Origin: Bacteroides finegoldii DSM 17565
Lineage (GTDB): Bacteria; Bacteroidota; Bacteroidia; Bacteroidales; Bacteroidaceae
DNA length: 64,000 bases
Direction of reading: 5' to 3'
Assembly: GCF_000156195.1 (NCBI RefSeq)
Contig: NZ_GG688317.1
Coordinates: 475,254 to 539,253 of the forward strand
Each line of letters starts with the position of its first letter. Position 1 is the stretch's first letter. The notes under the pieces are model-generated. The model did no database searches and was not told the DNA's origin. It saw only the letters and a program-made list of their open reading frames with translations. This document shows positions 28,321 through 37,927 of the stretch, piece after piece. The translations under genes and the position numbers were made by a program.

Positions 28321-29682
28321 TTATCTTATAGCAGCAATCAATTCTTCCGCCGAAACAAGATTCTGTTCTCCTGTCTCCATATTCTTCAGCATTGCTTTGC
28401 CTTCGTTCATTTCATTCTCACCGACAATAGCTACAAACGGAATATTCTTTGCATTGGCATAGCTCATCTGCTTCTTCATCTTAGCCGTATCGGGGAAAAT
28501 CTCCGCACGGATACCTGCAGCACGTACTTTCGATAAAATGCCCATAGAGAACGCGGCTTCCTTCTCACCAAAGTTAATAAACAGAAGTTCGGTTCCATTC
28601 ACAGCTTCTTTAGGATAAAGGTCGAGTTGGTTCAGCACATCAAAGATACGGTCTGCACCAAAGGAAATACCGACACCTGATACTCCTGCCATGCCGAATA
28701 CACCGGTCAAGTTGTCATAGCGACCACCACCTGTGATACTGCCGATCTGCACATCCAATGCTTTTACTTCAAAAATAGCACCGGTATAATAATTCAGTCC
28801 GCGAGCTAATGTCAGGTCGAGTTCGATTTCATTCTTCAATCCCATTGTCTCTAAAGTATTCAGAATAAATTCGCTCTCTTCTACCCCTTTCAATCCTACT
28901 TCGCTGGCAGCCAACACATTTTTCAGCGTCGCCAACTTTTCCGCATTCGTTCCGCTAAGGAGAATGATCGGTTGTAGCTTGGCAATAGCCTCATCACTGA
29001 TACCTTTCTCTTTCAGTTCGGCATTTACATTGTCCAAACCGATTTTATCCAACTTATCTATGGCAACAGTGATATCGACAATCTTATCCGATTCACCGAT
29101 AATCTCGGCAATACCGGAAAGAATCTTGCGATTATTGATTTTAATGCACACACGGATGTTGAAACGGCTGAATACAGTATCGACAATCTGCATCAATTCG
29201 ACTTCGTTCAGCAAGGAATCACTTCCCACCACGTCTGCATCACACTGATAAAACTCGCGATAACGTCCTTTCTGCGGACGGTCGGCACGCCATACCGGCT
29301 GTATCTGATAACGCTTGAAAGGGAAAGTGATTTCGTCACGGTGCATCACTACATAACGCGCAAAAGGTACTGTCAAGTCATAACGCAATCCTTTCTCACA
29401 GAACTTACTTGCCAGCTTAGCAGCATTACGGCTCAATAATTCTTCGTCTGTGATTCCTGAGAAGTAATCACCCGAATTCTGAATCTTAAAAAGGAGTTTA
29501 TCACCTTCGTCACCGTACTTTCCCATCAACGTAGAAAGCATCTCCATCGCAGGAGTTTCTATCTGCTGAAAACCATACAGATGGTATACGTCACGAATTG
29601 TATTGAATATATAATTACGCTTCGCCATTTCTACCGGCGAGAAGTCACGAGTTCCTTTAGGAATACTTGGTTTTGCTGCCAT
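28321..29682 (-). CDS. hisS: Histidyl-tRNA synthetase
   Basis: A 453-residue class II synthetase that charges tRNA-His in the cytoplasm. Motif 1 ([27 protein letters not shown]), motif 2 (around [27 protein letters not shown]) and motif 3 ([18 protein letters not shown]) are all visible. The two His signatures are recognisable as [15 protein letters not shown] and [11 protein letters not shown]. The C-terminal anticodon domain closes the chain. It is monocistronic, with a TAAATTTG box upstream and convergent with hydF. No sign of decay. Confidence 0.97.
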   Translation of the reverse strand: MAAKPSIPKGTRDFSPVEMAKRNYIFNTIRDVYHLYGFQQIETPAMEMLSTLMGKYGDEGDKLLFKIQNSGDYFSGITDEELLSRNAAKLASKFCEKGLRYDLTVPFARYVVMHRDEITFPFKRYQIQPVWRADRPQKGRYREFYQCDADVVGSDSLLNEVELMQIVDTVFSRFNIRVCIKINNRKILSGIAEIIGESDKIVDITVAIDKLDKIGLDNVNAELKEKGISDEAIAKLQPIILLSGTNAEKLATLKNVLAASEVGLKGVEESEFILNTLETMGLKNEIELDLTLARGLNYYTGAIFEVKALDVQIGSITGGGRYDNLTGVFGMAGVSGVGISFGADRIFDVLNQLDLYPKEAVNGTELLFINFGEKEAAFSMGILSKVRAAGIRAEIFPDTAKMKKQMSYANAKNIPFVAIVGENEMNEGKAMLKNMETGEQNLVSAEELIAAIR

Positions 29683-29710
29683 GATATTGCTGTTTATAAT
29701 TTTAATTGCG

Positions 29711-29718
29711 CAAATTTA
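29711..29718 (-). promoter_or_regulatory. Bacteroides -7 box for hisS
   Basis: TAAATTTG on the minus strand, 28 nt before the hisS ATG. No TTTG at -33 spacing was found. Confidence 0.4.
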
Positions 29719-29781
29719 CTGCAAATTTCCGAGCAATGCTTACATATATATGAAAAAATCCTCCATAGTCTTCGGAAAGAC

Positions 29782-30465
29782 TTAGTCTCTTCTACCCATG
29801 AAAATCATGATATAGTAAACCAACGTAGCCAATGAACTCAATGCAGCAACTACATAGGTATAAGCAGCAGAACGAAGAGCATCTTCAGCTTGTGCATGAT
29901 TGTACGAGTTAGTAATGCCGGATGAACTCAACCATACCAATGCACGTTTACTTGCATTGATTTCCACTGGCAACGTGATAAAACTGAACAATGTAGTCAT
30001 GGCAAACAAAATAATACCTGCCAGCAATAACTGCGGAAATGTGTTCACCAACAAGATACCACCCAGCAATACCCATGTCATAATGGAAGAGGCAAAATTA
30101 ACTACCGGAACCAACGCACTACGCATCTTCAAAGGAGCATACATACGCGCATGCTGCACGGCATGACCACATTCATGAGCCGCTACGGCAGCCGCCATTA
30201 TACTATTACTTTCGTACACTCCTTCACTCAGATTCACCGTTTTGTTAGTCGGATTATAGTGATCGGTCAACTGACCCGGCGTATGCGTCACCTGTACATC
30301 ATAAATTCCATTGTCATGCAACATCTTGATAGCTACGTCGCGTCCTGTCATTCCATTTCCTGTAGGAATCTTAGAATACTTTTTGAATTTGCTCTGCAAA
30401 TTCATTTGTACCAGCCAACTTACTACGGCTATTCCTATAAATAATACCCAATAAGACATATTCAT
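29782..30465 (-). CDS. Membrane zinc metallopeptidase, YugP-like
   Basis: A 227-residue membrane protein of the neutral zinc metallopeptidase type. An N-terminal helix (residues 4-20) is followed by the zinc site AAHECGHAVQH (HExxH form HECGH), and two or more hydrophobic helices follow (around residues 120-170 and at the C-terminus). Bacteroides homologues are widespread with no known substrate. It is alone on the minus strand between hisS and purA. Catalysis is inferred from the intact HExxH only. Confidence 0.85.
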   Translation of the reverse strand: MNMSYWVLFIGIAVVSWLVQMNLQSKFKKYSKIPTGNGMTGRDVAIKMLHDNGIYDVQVTHTPGQLTDHYNPTNKTVNLSEGVYESNSIMAAAVAAHECGHAVQHARMYAPLKMRSALVPVVNFASSIMTWVLLGGILLVNTFPQLLLAGIILFAMTTLFSFITLPVEINASKRALVWLSSSGITNSYNHAQAEDALRSAAYTYVVAALSSLATLVYYIMIFMGRRD

Positions 30466-30510
30466 TTCATTTTAATTATTACTCTATATCTCCATATACA
30501 AATTGTTTGC

Positions 30511-30551
30511 CAAAAATAAGGGGAAACTATCAATGTCAGAATAGTTTCCCC
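30511..30551 (-). terminator. Terminator after purA
   Basis: An 11-bp perfect stem GGGGAAACTAT/ATAGTTTCCCC (30520-30530 with 30541-30551), followed on the minus strand by TTATTTTTG. Confidence 0.85.
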
Positions 30552-30589
30552 TTGCTTTTATGAAGAATTAGCTAAAAATTAGTCAATTA

Positions 30590-31861
30590 TTATTCTTCAG
30601 TATAGCGTTCGATAGTTTGTGCTCTGTCCGGTCCTACAGATACAATCTTGATTTGTACCCCCAACTGCTCCTCTAGGAAAGTCAAATAAGCATTGAATTC
30701 TTCCGGGAACTCATCTTCGCTCTGCATCTTAGTCATATCTGTCTTCCAACCGGGAAGTTCTGCATATACAGGTTCCACGCCTTCTGTGATATCGTACGGG
30801 AAATAGTCGATTTCCTCACCATTTACCTTGTAAGCTACACAAGCCTTGATGGTATCGAAAGTATCAAGCACATCGCTCTTCATCATAATCAACTTAGTAA
30901 CTCCGTTTACCATTACAGAATATTTTAATGCTACCAAGTCAATCCATCCGCAACGACGCTTACGGCCGGTCACAGCACCAAACTCATGTCCCAATGCGCC
31001 AATCTTGTCGCCTGTCTCATCAAACAACTCCGAAGGGAACGGACCTGCACCTACACGTGTACAATATGCTTTGAAGATACCATATACCTCCCCGATACGG
31101 TTAGGAGCTACGCCCAAGCCTGTACAAGCACCTGCACAAACCGTATTAGAAGAAGTTACGAACGGATATGAACCGAAGTCAATGTCAAGCATAGTACCTT
31201 GGGCACCTTCACAAAGTACGCTCTTACCATCCTTCAACAAATTGTTTATTTCATGTTCACTATCTACGAAATGGAATTGTTTCAGATATTCAATACCTTC
31301 CAGCCAAGCCTTTTCCAGCTCCGTCAAGTCATATTCATAATTCAGACTTTTCAGAATCTGTTCGTGACGGGCTTTCGCTGCGGCATATTTCTGTTCGAAA
31401 TTATGAAGGATATCTCCAACACGAACACCGTTACGACTAACTTTATCTGTATATGTAGGACCAATACCCTTACCGGTAGTTCCTACTTTGGCATCCCCTT
31501 TGGCAGCTTCATAGGCAGCGTCAAGGATACGATGTGTCGGAAGAATCAAGTGAGCCTTCTTTGAAATATGCAAACGTTCTTTCAACGGATGACCGGATGC
31601 TTCAAGAGCCTCAGCCTCTGCCTTGAACAGCGCCGGGTCAAGTACCACACCATTGCCGATGATGTTTACCTTATTTCCCTGAAAAATACCGGAAGGAATA
31701 GAGCGAAGTACATACTTCTGTCCTTCAAACTCAAGTGTGTGACCGGCATTCGGGCCGCCCTGAAAACGAGCAACCACATCGTACTTAGGTGTTAAAACGT
31801 CGACTACTTTTCCTTTACCTTCGTCGCCCCATTGTAATCCTAATAGAACATCTACTTTCAT
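30590..31861 (-). CDS. purA: Adenylosuccinate synthetase
   Basis: A 423-residue GTP-dependent ligase making adenylosuccinate from IMP and aspartate, the first committed step to AMP. The N-terminal GLQWGDEGKGKVVD P-loop, the GGPNAGHT IMP loop, and later GTTGKGIGPTY and GRKRRCGWIDLVALK are intact. The start overlaps the stop of a Fur-family gene by 4 nt, so the two are translationally coupled, an unusual pairing of purine synthesis with a metal regulator. A strong terminator follows. Confidence 0.98.
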   Translation of the reverse strand: MKVDVLLGLQWGDEGKGKVVDVLTPKYDVVARFQGGPNAGHTLEFEGQKYVLRSIPSGIFQGNKVNIIGNGVVLDPALFKAEAEALEASGHPLKERLHISKKAHLILPTHRILDAAYEAAKGDAKVGTTGKGIGPTYTDKVSRNGVRVGDILHNFEQKYAAAKARHEQILKSLNYEYDLTELEKAWLEGIEYLKQFHFVDSEHEINNLLKDGKSVLCEGAQGTMLDIDFGSYPFVTSSNTVCAGACTGLGVAPNRIGEVYGIFKAYCTRVGAGPFPSELFDETGDKIGALGHEFGAVTGRKRRCGWIDLVALKYSVMVNGVTKLIMMKSDVLDTFDTIKACVAYKVNGEEIDYFPYDITEGVEPVYAELPGWKTDMTKMQSEDEFPEEFNAYLTFLEEQLGVQIKIVSVGPDRAQTIERYTEE

Positions 31862-32349
31862 CTTTCTTTTTTATTGTTGTTATTGACTTTTTTCCGTTTG
31901 TTGGCTCTGTCGCACTTGCTGCATATCCCATATATATATAAGGAATAATGCGAAAGCTGGAAGCGGCTTAATTTCGTATTTTCAATGACATGCTGCAATT
32001 CCTCATTCTGAAACTCAGTCACTTTACCGCATTGCGTACATATCTGGTGATGATGCGTTTCACGATTGTATGATTTTTCGTATTGGGAAGAAGTACCGAA
32101 CTGATGCTTAATGACCAGCCGTGCATTGATAAGAAGAATAATGGTATTGTAAAGAGTAGCCCGACTCACCCGGAAATTCTCCTGATCCATCATTCGTGAA
32201 TAAAGCATGTCGATATCGAAATGACCGTCGATAGAATAAATTGTATCGAGTATGGCGTAGCGTTCAGGAGTCTTACGATGCCCGTTCGCAGTGAGATATT
32301 CAGTGAATATCTGCCTTACTGTATCTTTCACGTTTTGAGTTTCCATCAT
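31858..32349 (-). CDS. Fur-family transcriptional regulator
   Basis: A 163-residue Fur/PerR-type regulator. The N-terminal winged helix is clear (RVSRATLYNTIILL recognition helix), followed by a His-rich hinge THHHQICTQCGK and a second Cys pair CSKCDR, which give the CxxC...CxxC structural zinc site. The basic C-terminal tail is KR/N-rich. Which metal or peroxide it senses cannot be read from sequence. The start has two adjacent Met codons. Its 3' end overlaps purA by 4 nt. The promoter contains an inverted repeat that could be its own operator. Confidence 0.9.
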   Translation of the reverse strand: MMETQNVKDTVRQIFTEYLTANGHRKTPERYAILDTIYSIDGHFDIDMLYSRMMDQENFRVSRATLYNTIILLINARLVIKHQFGTSSQYEKSYNRETHHHQICTQCGKVTEFQNEELQHVIENTKLSRFQLSHYSLYIYGICSKCDRANKRKKVNNNNKKER

Positions 32350-32368
32350 CAGCCAAAATTAGCGCGAA

Positions 32369-32399
32369 CAAAGTTAAGCCTTTTTTGCGGAACGCAAAA
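32369..32399 (-). promoter_or_regulatory. Promoter and possible operator for the Fur-purA operon
   Basis: On the minus strand TTTG-N18-TAACTTTG gives both Bacteroides boxes (-33 at 32395-32398, -7 at 32369-32376). An inverted repeat TTTTGCG-GAA-CGCAAAA (32383-32399) covers the -33 box and part of the spacer, a good place for a repressor. Confidence 0.55.
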
Positions 32400-32462
32400 G
32401 GATTTTAATAAATTATCAATTTGCTCCTATGCCAATATACCAATTAAAAGTACACAGGCTTA

Positions 32463-33122
32463 TTATTCCATCTCCGCCTTTACCATATTATAAAGCATTT
32501 GCTCTCCTTCCATATTGGAATCGGCCATTCCTTCTACCAACCGACATACCCGGAAAGCATTCTCTTCGTTGTGCTGCATATATTTACGAATCACCAGCAA
32601 AGCAGCATTGCGTACATGATAACTTTCGGAGTGAACGGCGCAAATAGCCTGGTCAAGCAACTCACCGGCAGCCCGTTCAGTCATATCTCCCTTTTTCATC
32701 AGAAGCCGGGCAGCAGTCAGGAACCCACAAGTCTGTATATATTCCCGTTCATCGGCTATCCAGTGGAAAGACTTGGCAGGGGCATACGGCAGATTCTGAA
32801 AAAGATTCATACACGTCAGTTCCGCAATCTCTATATTCCGGATATCCTCTACCCAAATATCGGCTATTTCAGGATAAAAAGTATCAATCGGCTGCAACAG
32901 TCCGGCCAATATTTTACATTCGCGGATATCCTCTTTCCACAAAGCCTGCGCCAAGTCGTGATTCTTCTCGTAATTCCCTGCGATCATTTTGATACGGGGC
33001 AGTTCGACACCAAAATTCAATTTGTATACCAACCCCTTTTCACGCATACTTTGGGACACAGCCCCGTTCATTGAGAGACGGAGCTGTGTCTTGATATCTT
33101 TCAGTTGTTCTTTAATATCCAT
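32463..33122 (-). CDS. DNA alkylation-repair-like (HEAT-type) protein
   Basis: A 219-residue all-helical protein resembling the ALK/AlkD HEAT-repeat family: KMIAGNYEKNHDLAQALWKEDIRECKILAG, the SESYHVRNAALL and similar repeats. Members include alkylpurine DNA glycosylases, but many are uncharacterised; I cannot confirm the DNA-contacting residues. It starts 6 nt after the DPP III stop and probably shares its transcript. Family recognition is by motif memory. Confidence 0.7.
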   Translation of the reverse strand: MDIKEQLKDIKTQLRLSMNGAVSQSMREKGLVYKLNFGVELPRIKMIAGNYEKNHDLAQALWKEDIRECKILAGLLQPIDTFYPEIADIWVEDIRNIEIAELTCMNLFQNLPYAPAKSFHWIADEREYIQTCGFLTAARLLMKKGDMTERAAGELLDQAICAVHSESYHVRNAALLVIRKYMQHNEENAFRVCRLVEGMADSNMEGEQMLYNMVKAEME

Positions 33123-33128
33123 TTCAGA

Positions 33129-35177
33129 TTAGTTGTTTACCGAAGGCAACGGAGAGTTTTCGGTGCTGTAACGTAACATCTGTTCTGCATAACCTTCGTC
33201 GTATGATACGGTGACATCCGTAATGTTACCGTTTTCATCCGTCACCAGTTCATATTTAGGATTCACAAAGCCTTTGTAAGGAGCCAGATTCAACTTCTTA
33301 TAGCGTTCCAGTATCTCAGCATGCAGAGTCGGATCTACTTTCACCGCATAATTCTCTACCAATGAACGGGCACCTTCAAAATCACCGGTCGACTTGATAC
33401 GTTGGATCTCAGCCAATAACTCACCGAAAAGTTCGCGTACCTTCGGATAATCGTTGATGACCACATACGTCTTTCCATCCTTCTTCACCAATTCCACGAC
33501 TTTATCGGCAGCTCCTTTCTCATAGACCCAACGGGCTATTAACTGACGGTTACGCATGTGAGCTTCCTCCACATTGTTTCCCGGTTCGATACGTACCAAC
33601 TGAGTCATCAGACCATTCATCAGATACGTGTAATATTGAGCTTTATAAGCTTCCGGAGAGGAAAGAAGTTTCAGTTCCAGCAATTTCGAATCAGCCACAT
33701 AGTACAATCCGAACAAGTCGGCACGGGCTTCCTCAATCGTAGAGCCGTAAGCCTTCAACGCATCAGGATCTACTCCCGGAAGCAACTTCCCGGAACCATG
33801 TCCCAGACACTCATGCAAATCCGTGTGAAGTTCGTCCGTCAGATCGGAATAAGCGTCGATCAACTGTCTTTCCGTATCGCTATAAACGAATTCCTCATTA
33901 AACCCGTTTCCATGAGCCGCCTTATTGTAAGCGTCCGTAATGTTACCGATAGTCACCGATTTAGAACCGTGATGCGCACGAATCCAGTTAGCATTCGGAA
34001 GATTGATACCGATAGCAGTTGACGGATAGAGATCACCGGCAAGGATAGCGGCGGTAATCACCTTAGCCGACACACCCTTCACTTCATCTTTCTTGAAAGA
34101 CTTGTCCACCGGAGAATGATCCTCGAACCATTGAGCATTGCTGCTGATAATTTCCGTACGGCGAGTAGCTTCCAGGTCTTTGAAGTTGACCAAAGATTCC
34201 CAGCTCGCTTTCATGCCTAGCGGATCTCCATAACTTTCTGTAAATCCATTCACAAAATCAATTCGCGAGTCAAGGTCTTTCACCCAAAGAATAGCATATT
34301 CATCAAAATCTTTCAGGCTACCGGTCTCATAGAACTGAATCAGTTGGGCAATCACAGCTTTCTGTGCATCATTCTCAGCCACCGCTTCCGCTTTCTTCAG
34401 CCAATACACAATCTTCTCAATAGCCTGTGTATAAAGCCCGCCGACTTTCCATACTTTCTCCTGCAACTTTCCATTCTCTTTTACCAGACGGCTATTCAAG
34501 CCATAAGAAATGGGAGTCTCATCTTTCGGATCCTTCATCGCTCCGTAGAAAGCCTCCGCTTCCTGTTGCGTCACCCCATCGTAATAGTTACAAGCCGAAG
34601 TCAGCACAAGATCCTCACCATCCGCCTGATTCACCCGTTTCGGCATAATAGCCGGATCAAAGATCACGGGGAACAACTCATCACAAAGCTGTTCGGCAGT
34701 CTGCCCCTCTGCAAGCGGAAGCTGCTTGGCGTCGAGGGCAAGCACAGCTTGTTTCAAAAAGTCCTGTGAGAAATTCGGTACAAATTTCTCCGAGCCATAA
34801 TGATGATGAATACCATTGGAGAACCATACTCTTTTCAAGTAAATCTCCATGTTCTTGAAATCAGAAGTTGTCTTATCCCCCTGATAATTCGTATATACCG
34901 CTTCGAGCATCCGACGGATTCTCAAATTGTATTTTCCATTCTGGTCGAACAGAATATCCCTTCCTTCCAAAGCAGCCTGTGTCAGGTAATAAATCAGTTC
35001 TTTCTGTTTCAGCGTCAGTTCCTCGAATCCGGGAACCTTGTAACGCAAAATCTGTAAATCAGCAAATTGTTCCACTGTGTAATCAAATTTTTCTGCATCA
35101 GCAGTTGTTGTTTTACTTCCTCCGCACGACGTCAAAAGCGTGGCGGCAATAGTCATTGAAATAAGATGTTTCTTCAT
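33129..35177 (-). CDS. Dipeptidyl peptidase III-like zinc peptidase, lipoprotein
   Basis: The start chosen is the ATG opening MKKHLISMTI; an ATG six codons earlier is also in frame. A lipobox LLTSC/GG gives a lipoprotein anchored to an outer-face or periplasmic membrane. The 682-residue body is a M49 peptidase: HECLGH (His, Glu, His of HExxGH) and EEARADLFGLYY with the third zinc ligand Glu. DPP III removes dipeptides from peptide N-termini. Family members in Bacteroides are often mislabelled 'dihydrofolate reductase'; no such fold is visible. A B. thetaiotaomicron relative is characterised as a DPP III. A HEAT-type gene follows 6 nt later. Confidence 0.9.
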   Translation of the reverse strand: MKKHLISMTIAATLLTSCGGSKTTTADAEKFDYTVEQFADLQILRYKVPGFEELTLKQKELIYYLTQAALEGRDILFDQNGKYNLRIRRMLEAVYTNYQGDKTTSDFKNMEIYLKRVWFSNGIHHHYGSEKFVPNFSQDFLKQAVLALDAKQLPLAEGQTAEQLCDELFPVIFDPAIMPKRVNQADGEDLVLTSACNYYDGVTQQEAEAFYGAMKDPKDETPISYGLNSRLVKENGKLQEKVWKVGGLYTQAIEKIVYWLKKAEAVAENDAQKAVIAQLIQFYETGSLKDFDEYAILWVKDLDSRIDFVNGFTESYGDPLGMKASWESLVNFKDLEATRRTEIISSNAQWFEDHSPVDKSFKKDEVKGVSAKVITAAILAGDLYPSTAIGINLPNANWIRAHHGSKSVTIGNITDAYNKAAHGNGFNEEFVYSDTERQLIDAYSDLTDELHTDLHECLGHGSGKLLPGVDPDALKAYGSTIEEARADLFGLYYVADSKLLELKLLSSPEAYKAQYYTYLMNGLMTQLVRIEPGNNVEEAHMRNRQLIARWVYEKGAADKVVELVKKDGKTYVVINDYPKVRELFGELLAEIQRIKSTGDFEGARSLVENYAVKVDPTLHAEILERYKKLNLAPYKGFVNPKYELVTDENGNITDVTVSYDEGYAEQMLRYSTENSPLPSVNN

Positions 35178-35205
35178 AATGCTAGTGTTGATCAATTAAA
35201 ATGAG

Positions 35206-35251
35206 AAAAGGAATTATCTCCAAACATTTTCATTTAGAGGTAATTCCTTTT
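35206..35251 (-). terminator. Terminator between the AraC-type gene and DPP III
   Basis: A 15-bp stem (35206-35220 with 35237-35251) with one G-T wobble. On the minus strand it is followed by TCTCATTTT, a weak T stretch, so termination may be partial. Confidence 0.6.
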
Positions 35252-35272
35252 GGCTAATTCCGGAACACGCTA

Positions 35273-35737
35273 TTACTTTTTGCTTTCCAAATGTTTCTTG
35301 CGGTATCCGTTAGGAGTCTCACCTATATTCTTGTAAAATGCGGCATAAAAAGATTGACGATTTGCGAAACCAACCATGGCACTAATTTCTTCCACATTCT
35401 TGTCAGCATAACGTTTGTCAGTCAATAAATGCAAAGCATCTTTCACTCTGTATTCATTCAACAAACAAGAATAATTCATACCGAAACGCGAGTTCACTAC
35501 TGCAGAAAGGTAACGAGTATTCGTCTTCAATTCTTTCGCCAAGTCTTTTGCTGAATAATCAGGATCCTTGTACTTTTTCTGTACGACTATGATATTCAAG
35601 ATCTTGTCATACAACTCATCTGCCAATTCCGGTCTAATTAACGACCTATATGCAGCCTTCTTTTCTTTCTTCTCCCTCAAATTGTAAGGGCGTTTTTTCG
35701 GAGTTTCTTCCGATGTTTTGTTCTCTAAATCACTCAT
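35273..35737 (-). CDS. AraC-type helix-turn-helix regulator without a sensor domain
   Basis: A 154-residue protein. The last 100 or so residues carry the double helix-turn-helix of the AraC family: SAKDLAKELKTNTRYLSAVV and VEEISAMVGFANRQSFYAAFYKNIGETPNGYRKK. The N-terminal 45 residues are basic and Glu/Lys-rich with no ligand domain, so the trigger is unknown. Such short AraC proteins occur in many Bacteroides genomes. It is divergent from recQ, across a 269-nt gap. A terminator separates it from DPP III. Confidence 0.88.
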   Translation of the reverse strand: MSDLENKTSEETPKKRPYNLREKKEKKAAYRSLIRPELADELYDKILNIIVVQKKYKDPDYSAKDLAKELKTNTRYLSAVVNSRFGMNYSCLLNEYRVKDALHLLTDKRYADKNVEEISAMVGFANRQSFYAAFYKNIGETPNGYRKKHLESKK

Positions 35738-35774
35738 TGAATTAACTGGTTAGGGTTTGTTCATTTGTTAGTAG

Positions 35775-35790
35775 GTTGCATACTTGCAAC
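35775..35790. promoter_or_regulatory. Palindrome upstream of the AraC-type gene
   Basis: GTTGCA-TACT-TGCAAC is a perfect inverted repeat of 6 bp 38 nt before the AraC-type ATG. It is a plausible operator, by position only. Confidence 0.3.
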
Positions 35791-35975
35791 GTTACATGTT
35801 ACAAATGTCTTACTTTTTTTTTAAACACACAATTATTTTGTGCGTTTTTTTCTGAATAAACAATCAAAGACCTTGAAAAAGAGGGATTAAGCTCGAATAA
35901 TAAGAAACTTTAACCTTTTTATATTTCATATCGGAAACAGAAATCACTCATTATCATAATTGACGAATAAAAACG

Positions 35976-35983
35976 TACCTTTG
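35976..35983 (+). promoter_or_regulatory. Bacteroides -7 box for recQ
   Basis: TACCTTTG fits TAnnTTTG, 23 nt before the recQ ATG. No TTTG at the standard spacing was seen. Confidence 0.45.
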
Positions 35984-36006
35984 CAGCAAGTTTAAATTAA
36001 CGTCCA

Positions 36007-37812
36007 ATGAGAGATACTCTAAAAACATATTTCGGATACGACAGTTTCCGTCCGCTACAAGAAGAAATCATCCGGCATATTCTAGATAAACAGGATGCAC
36101 TGGTTCTAATGCCCACAGGTGGAGGAAAATCCATCTGTTATCAATTGCCCGCTTTGCTCAGCGAAGGTACTGCTATCGTGGTTTCTCCGCTTATCTCACT
36201 CATGAAAGATCAGGTGGAAGCGTTACAGGCAAACGGCATTGCCGCCGGAGCTCTGAATAGCAGTAATGACGAAACGGAAAATGCCAATTTACGGCGTTCC
36301 TGCGTTGCGGGGAAGCTGAAACTGCTTTATATTTCTCCTGAAAAGTTGTTGGCGGAAAAAGACTACCTGCTACGGGATATGAACATTTCTCTATTTGCCA
36401 TAGACGAAGCTCATTGTATCTCTCAATGGGGACACGATTTTCGTCCGGAGTATACACAGATGGGAGTCCTCCATCAACAATTCCCACAAGTGCCCATCAT
36501 CGCTTTAACTGCCACTGCGGATAAAATCACCCGCGAAGATATCATCCGTCAGCTACATCTTATCCGACCGCGTACGTTTATTTCTTCTTTCGACCGCCCC
36601 AACATCAGCCTGACAGTCAAACGGGGATTTCAGACGAAAGAAAAAAATAAAGCCATCATAGAATTCATCCAACGCCATGGAAAAGAAAGCGGAATTATCT
36701 ACTGCATGAGCCGCAACAAGACAGAAACTGTAGCCCAAACGCTGCTAAAGCAAGGTATCCGTTGTGGGGTCTATCATGCCGGTTTATCCGCACAGCAACG
36801 TGACGAGACACAAAATGATTTCATCAACGACCGCATTCAGGTAGTGTGTGCCACCATCGCTTTCGGTATGGGAATCGACAAATCGAATGTACGCTGGGTG
36901 ATTCACTATAATCTGCCCAAAAGTATAGAAAGCTTTTATCAGGAAATCGGACGTGCCGGACGGGATGGCCTGCCCAGCGATACTGTATTGTTTTATTCAT
37001 TAGGCGACCTGATACTACTGACCAAATTTGCATCGGAAAGTAGCCAACAAAAGATCAATCTCGAGAAACTTCAACGAATGCAACAATATGCGGAAGCTGA
37101 CATCTGCCGGAGACGCATCTTATTGAGCTATTTCGGAGAGACAGCCACAGAGGACTGCGGAAATTGTGATGTCTGCAAGAATCCCCCCCAGCGTTTTGAT
37201 GGGACAGTCATTGTACAAAAAGCACTAAGCGCCATTGCACGTGCGGAACAACAGATCGGGACAGGGCTTCTGATCGACATTCTGCGGGGAAGCTATTCGG
37301 CAGAGGTGACAGCGAAAGGGTACCAAGAACTCAAGACATTCGGTGTCGGGCGTGATATTCCCCCTCGCGATTGGCAAGATTACCTTCTCCAGATGTTGCA
37401 ACTCGGCTATTTTGAAATAGCTTATAACGAGAACAACCATCTGAAAATCACGCCCAGCGGAAGTGACATTCTTTTTGGGAGAGCAAAAGCCACATTGGCA
37501 GTTATCCGTCACGAAGAGACCGCTACACGAAAAGGGAAAAAGAAGAAAGTAGTGGTAACCAAAGAACTTCCTTTCGGCCTGGCAGGCGGCGAAAGCGAAG
37601 ATTTATTCGAAGCACTGCGCGGATTAAGAAAACAATTAGCTGACCAGGAAGGTCTGCCCGCCTATATTGTATTGTCGGACAAAGTATTACATCTGCTCAG
37701 CATTTCACGACCTACCACCATTGAAGATTTCGGATCTATCAGCGGTATCGGAGAATATAAGAAGAAAAAGTATGGTAAAGATTTCGTCAACCTAATCCGG
37801 CAGTTCACCTGA
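36007..37812 (+). CDS. recQ: ATP-dependent DNA helicase RecQ
   Basis: A 601-residue RecQ-family helicase acting in recombination and repair. Walker A ([12 protein letters not shown]), DEAH box ([18 protein letters not shown]), motif V/VI ([23 protein letters not shown]) are intact. Zinc-binding RQC cysteines [12 protein letters not shown]...CGNCDVC follow, then a winged-helix region and a C-terminal HRDC domain (residues about 525-600). The 3' end overlaps the remains of a methyltransferase gene on the other strand. Confidence 0.95.
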   Translation: MRDTLKTYFGYDSFRPLQEEIIRHILDKQDALVLMPTGGGKSICYQLPALLSEGTAIVVSPLISLMKDQVEALQANGIAAGALNSSNDETENANLRRSCVAGKLKLLYISPEKLLAEKDYLLRDMNISLFAIDEAHCISQWGHDFRPEYTQMGVLHQQFPQVPIIALTATADKITREDIIRQLHLIRPRTFISSFDRPNISLTVKRGFQTKEKNKAIIEFIQRHGKESGIIYCMSRNKTETVAQTLLKQGIRCGVYHAGLSAQQRDETQNDFINDRIQVVCATIAFGMGIDKSNVRWVIHYNLPKSIESFYQEIGRAGRDGLPSDTVLFYSLGDLILLTKFASESSQQKINLEKLQRMQQYAEADICRRRILLSYFGETATEDCGNCDVCKNPPQRFDGTVIVQKALSAIARAEQQIGTGLLIDILRGSYSAEVTAKGYQELKTFGVGRDIPPRDWQDYLLQMLQLGYFEIAYNENNHLKITPSGSDILFGRAKATLAVIRHEETATRKGKKKKVVVTKELPFGLAGGESEDLFEALRGLRKQLADQEGLPAYIVLSDKVLHLLSISRPTTIEDFGSISGIGEYKKKKYGKDFVNLIRQFT

Positions 37813-37927
37813 CATCCGACTCCAAATCCAGTAAAGCCTTTTTTGTCGGCAGCCTACCCGCATAACCGGTCAAAGCACAGTTACCGCCAATCACACGATG
37901 ACAGGGAATAAGTATTGAAATGGTTAT
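37805..37927 (-). pseudogene. ogt: C-terminal remnant of O6-alkylguanine-DNA methyltransferase
   Basis: The minus strand encodes about 40 residues from [12 protein letters not shown] through LTGYAGRLP to LDLESDVR and a TGA at 37805-37807. PCHRV is the active-site methyl-acceptor motif of Ada/Ogt and the rest matches its C-terminal end. Upstream on this strand the frame meets a stop (TAG at 37928-37930) and then the TPR gene's last codons. The N-terminal three quarters of the gene is absent. It looks like a deletion that removed most of ogt and brought the TPR gene next to it. Confidence 0.8.

Noticed and set aside
29761..29781. Small hairpin between hisS and the metallopeptidase gene
   Set aside because: AGTCTT/AAGACT is short and the T run is 8 nt away; a weak terminator at best.
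33129..35177. Common label 'dihydrofolate reductase' for the DPP III gene
   Set aside because: HECLGH and EEARAD are zinc-peptidase M49 motifs; no reductase motif is present.
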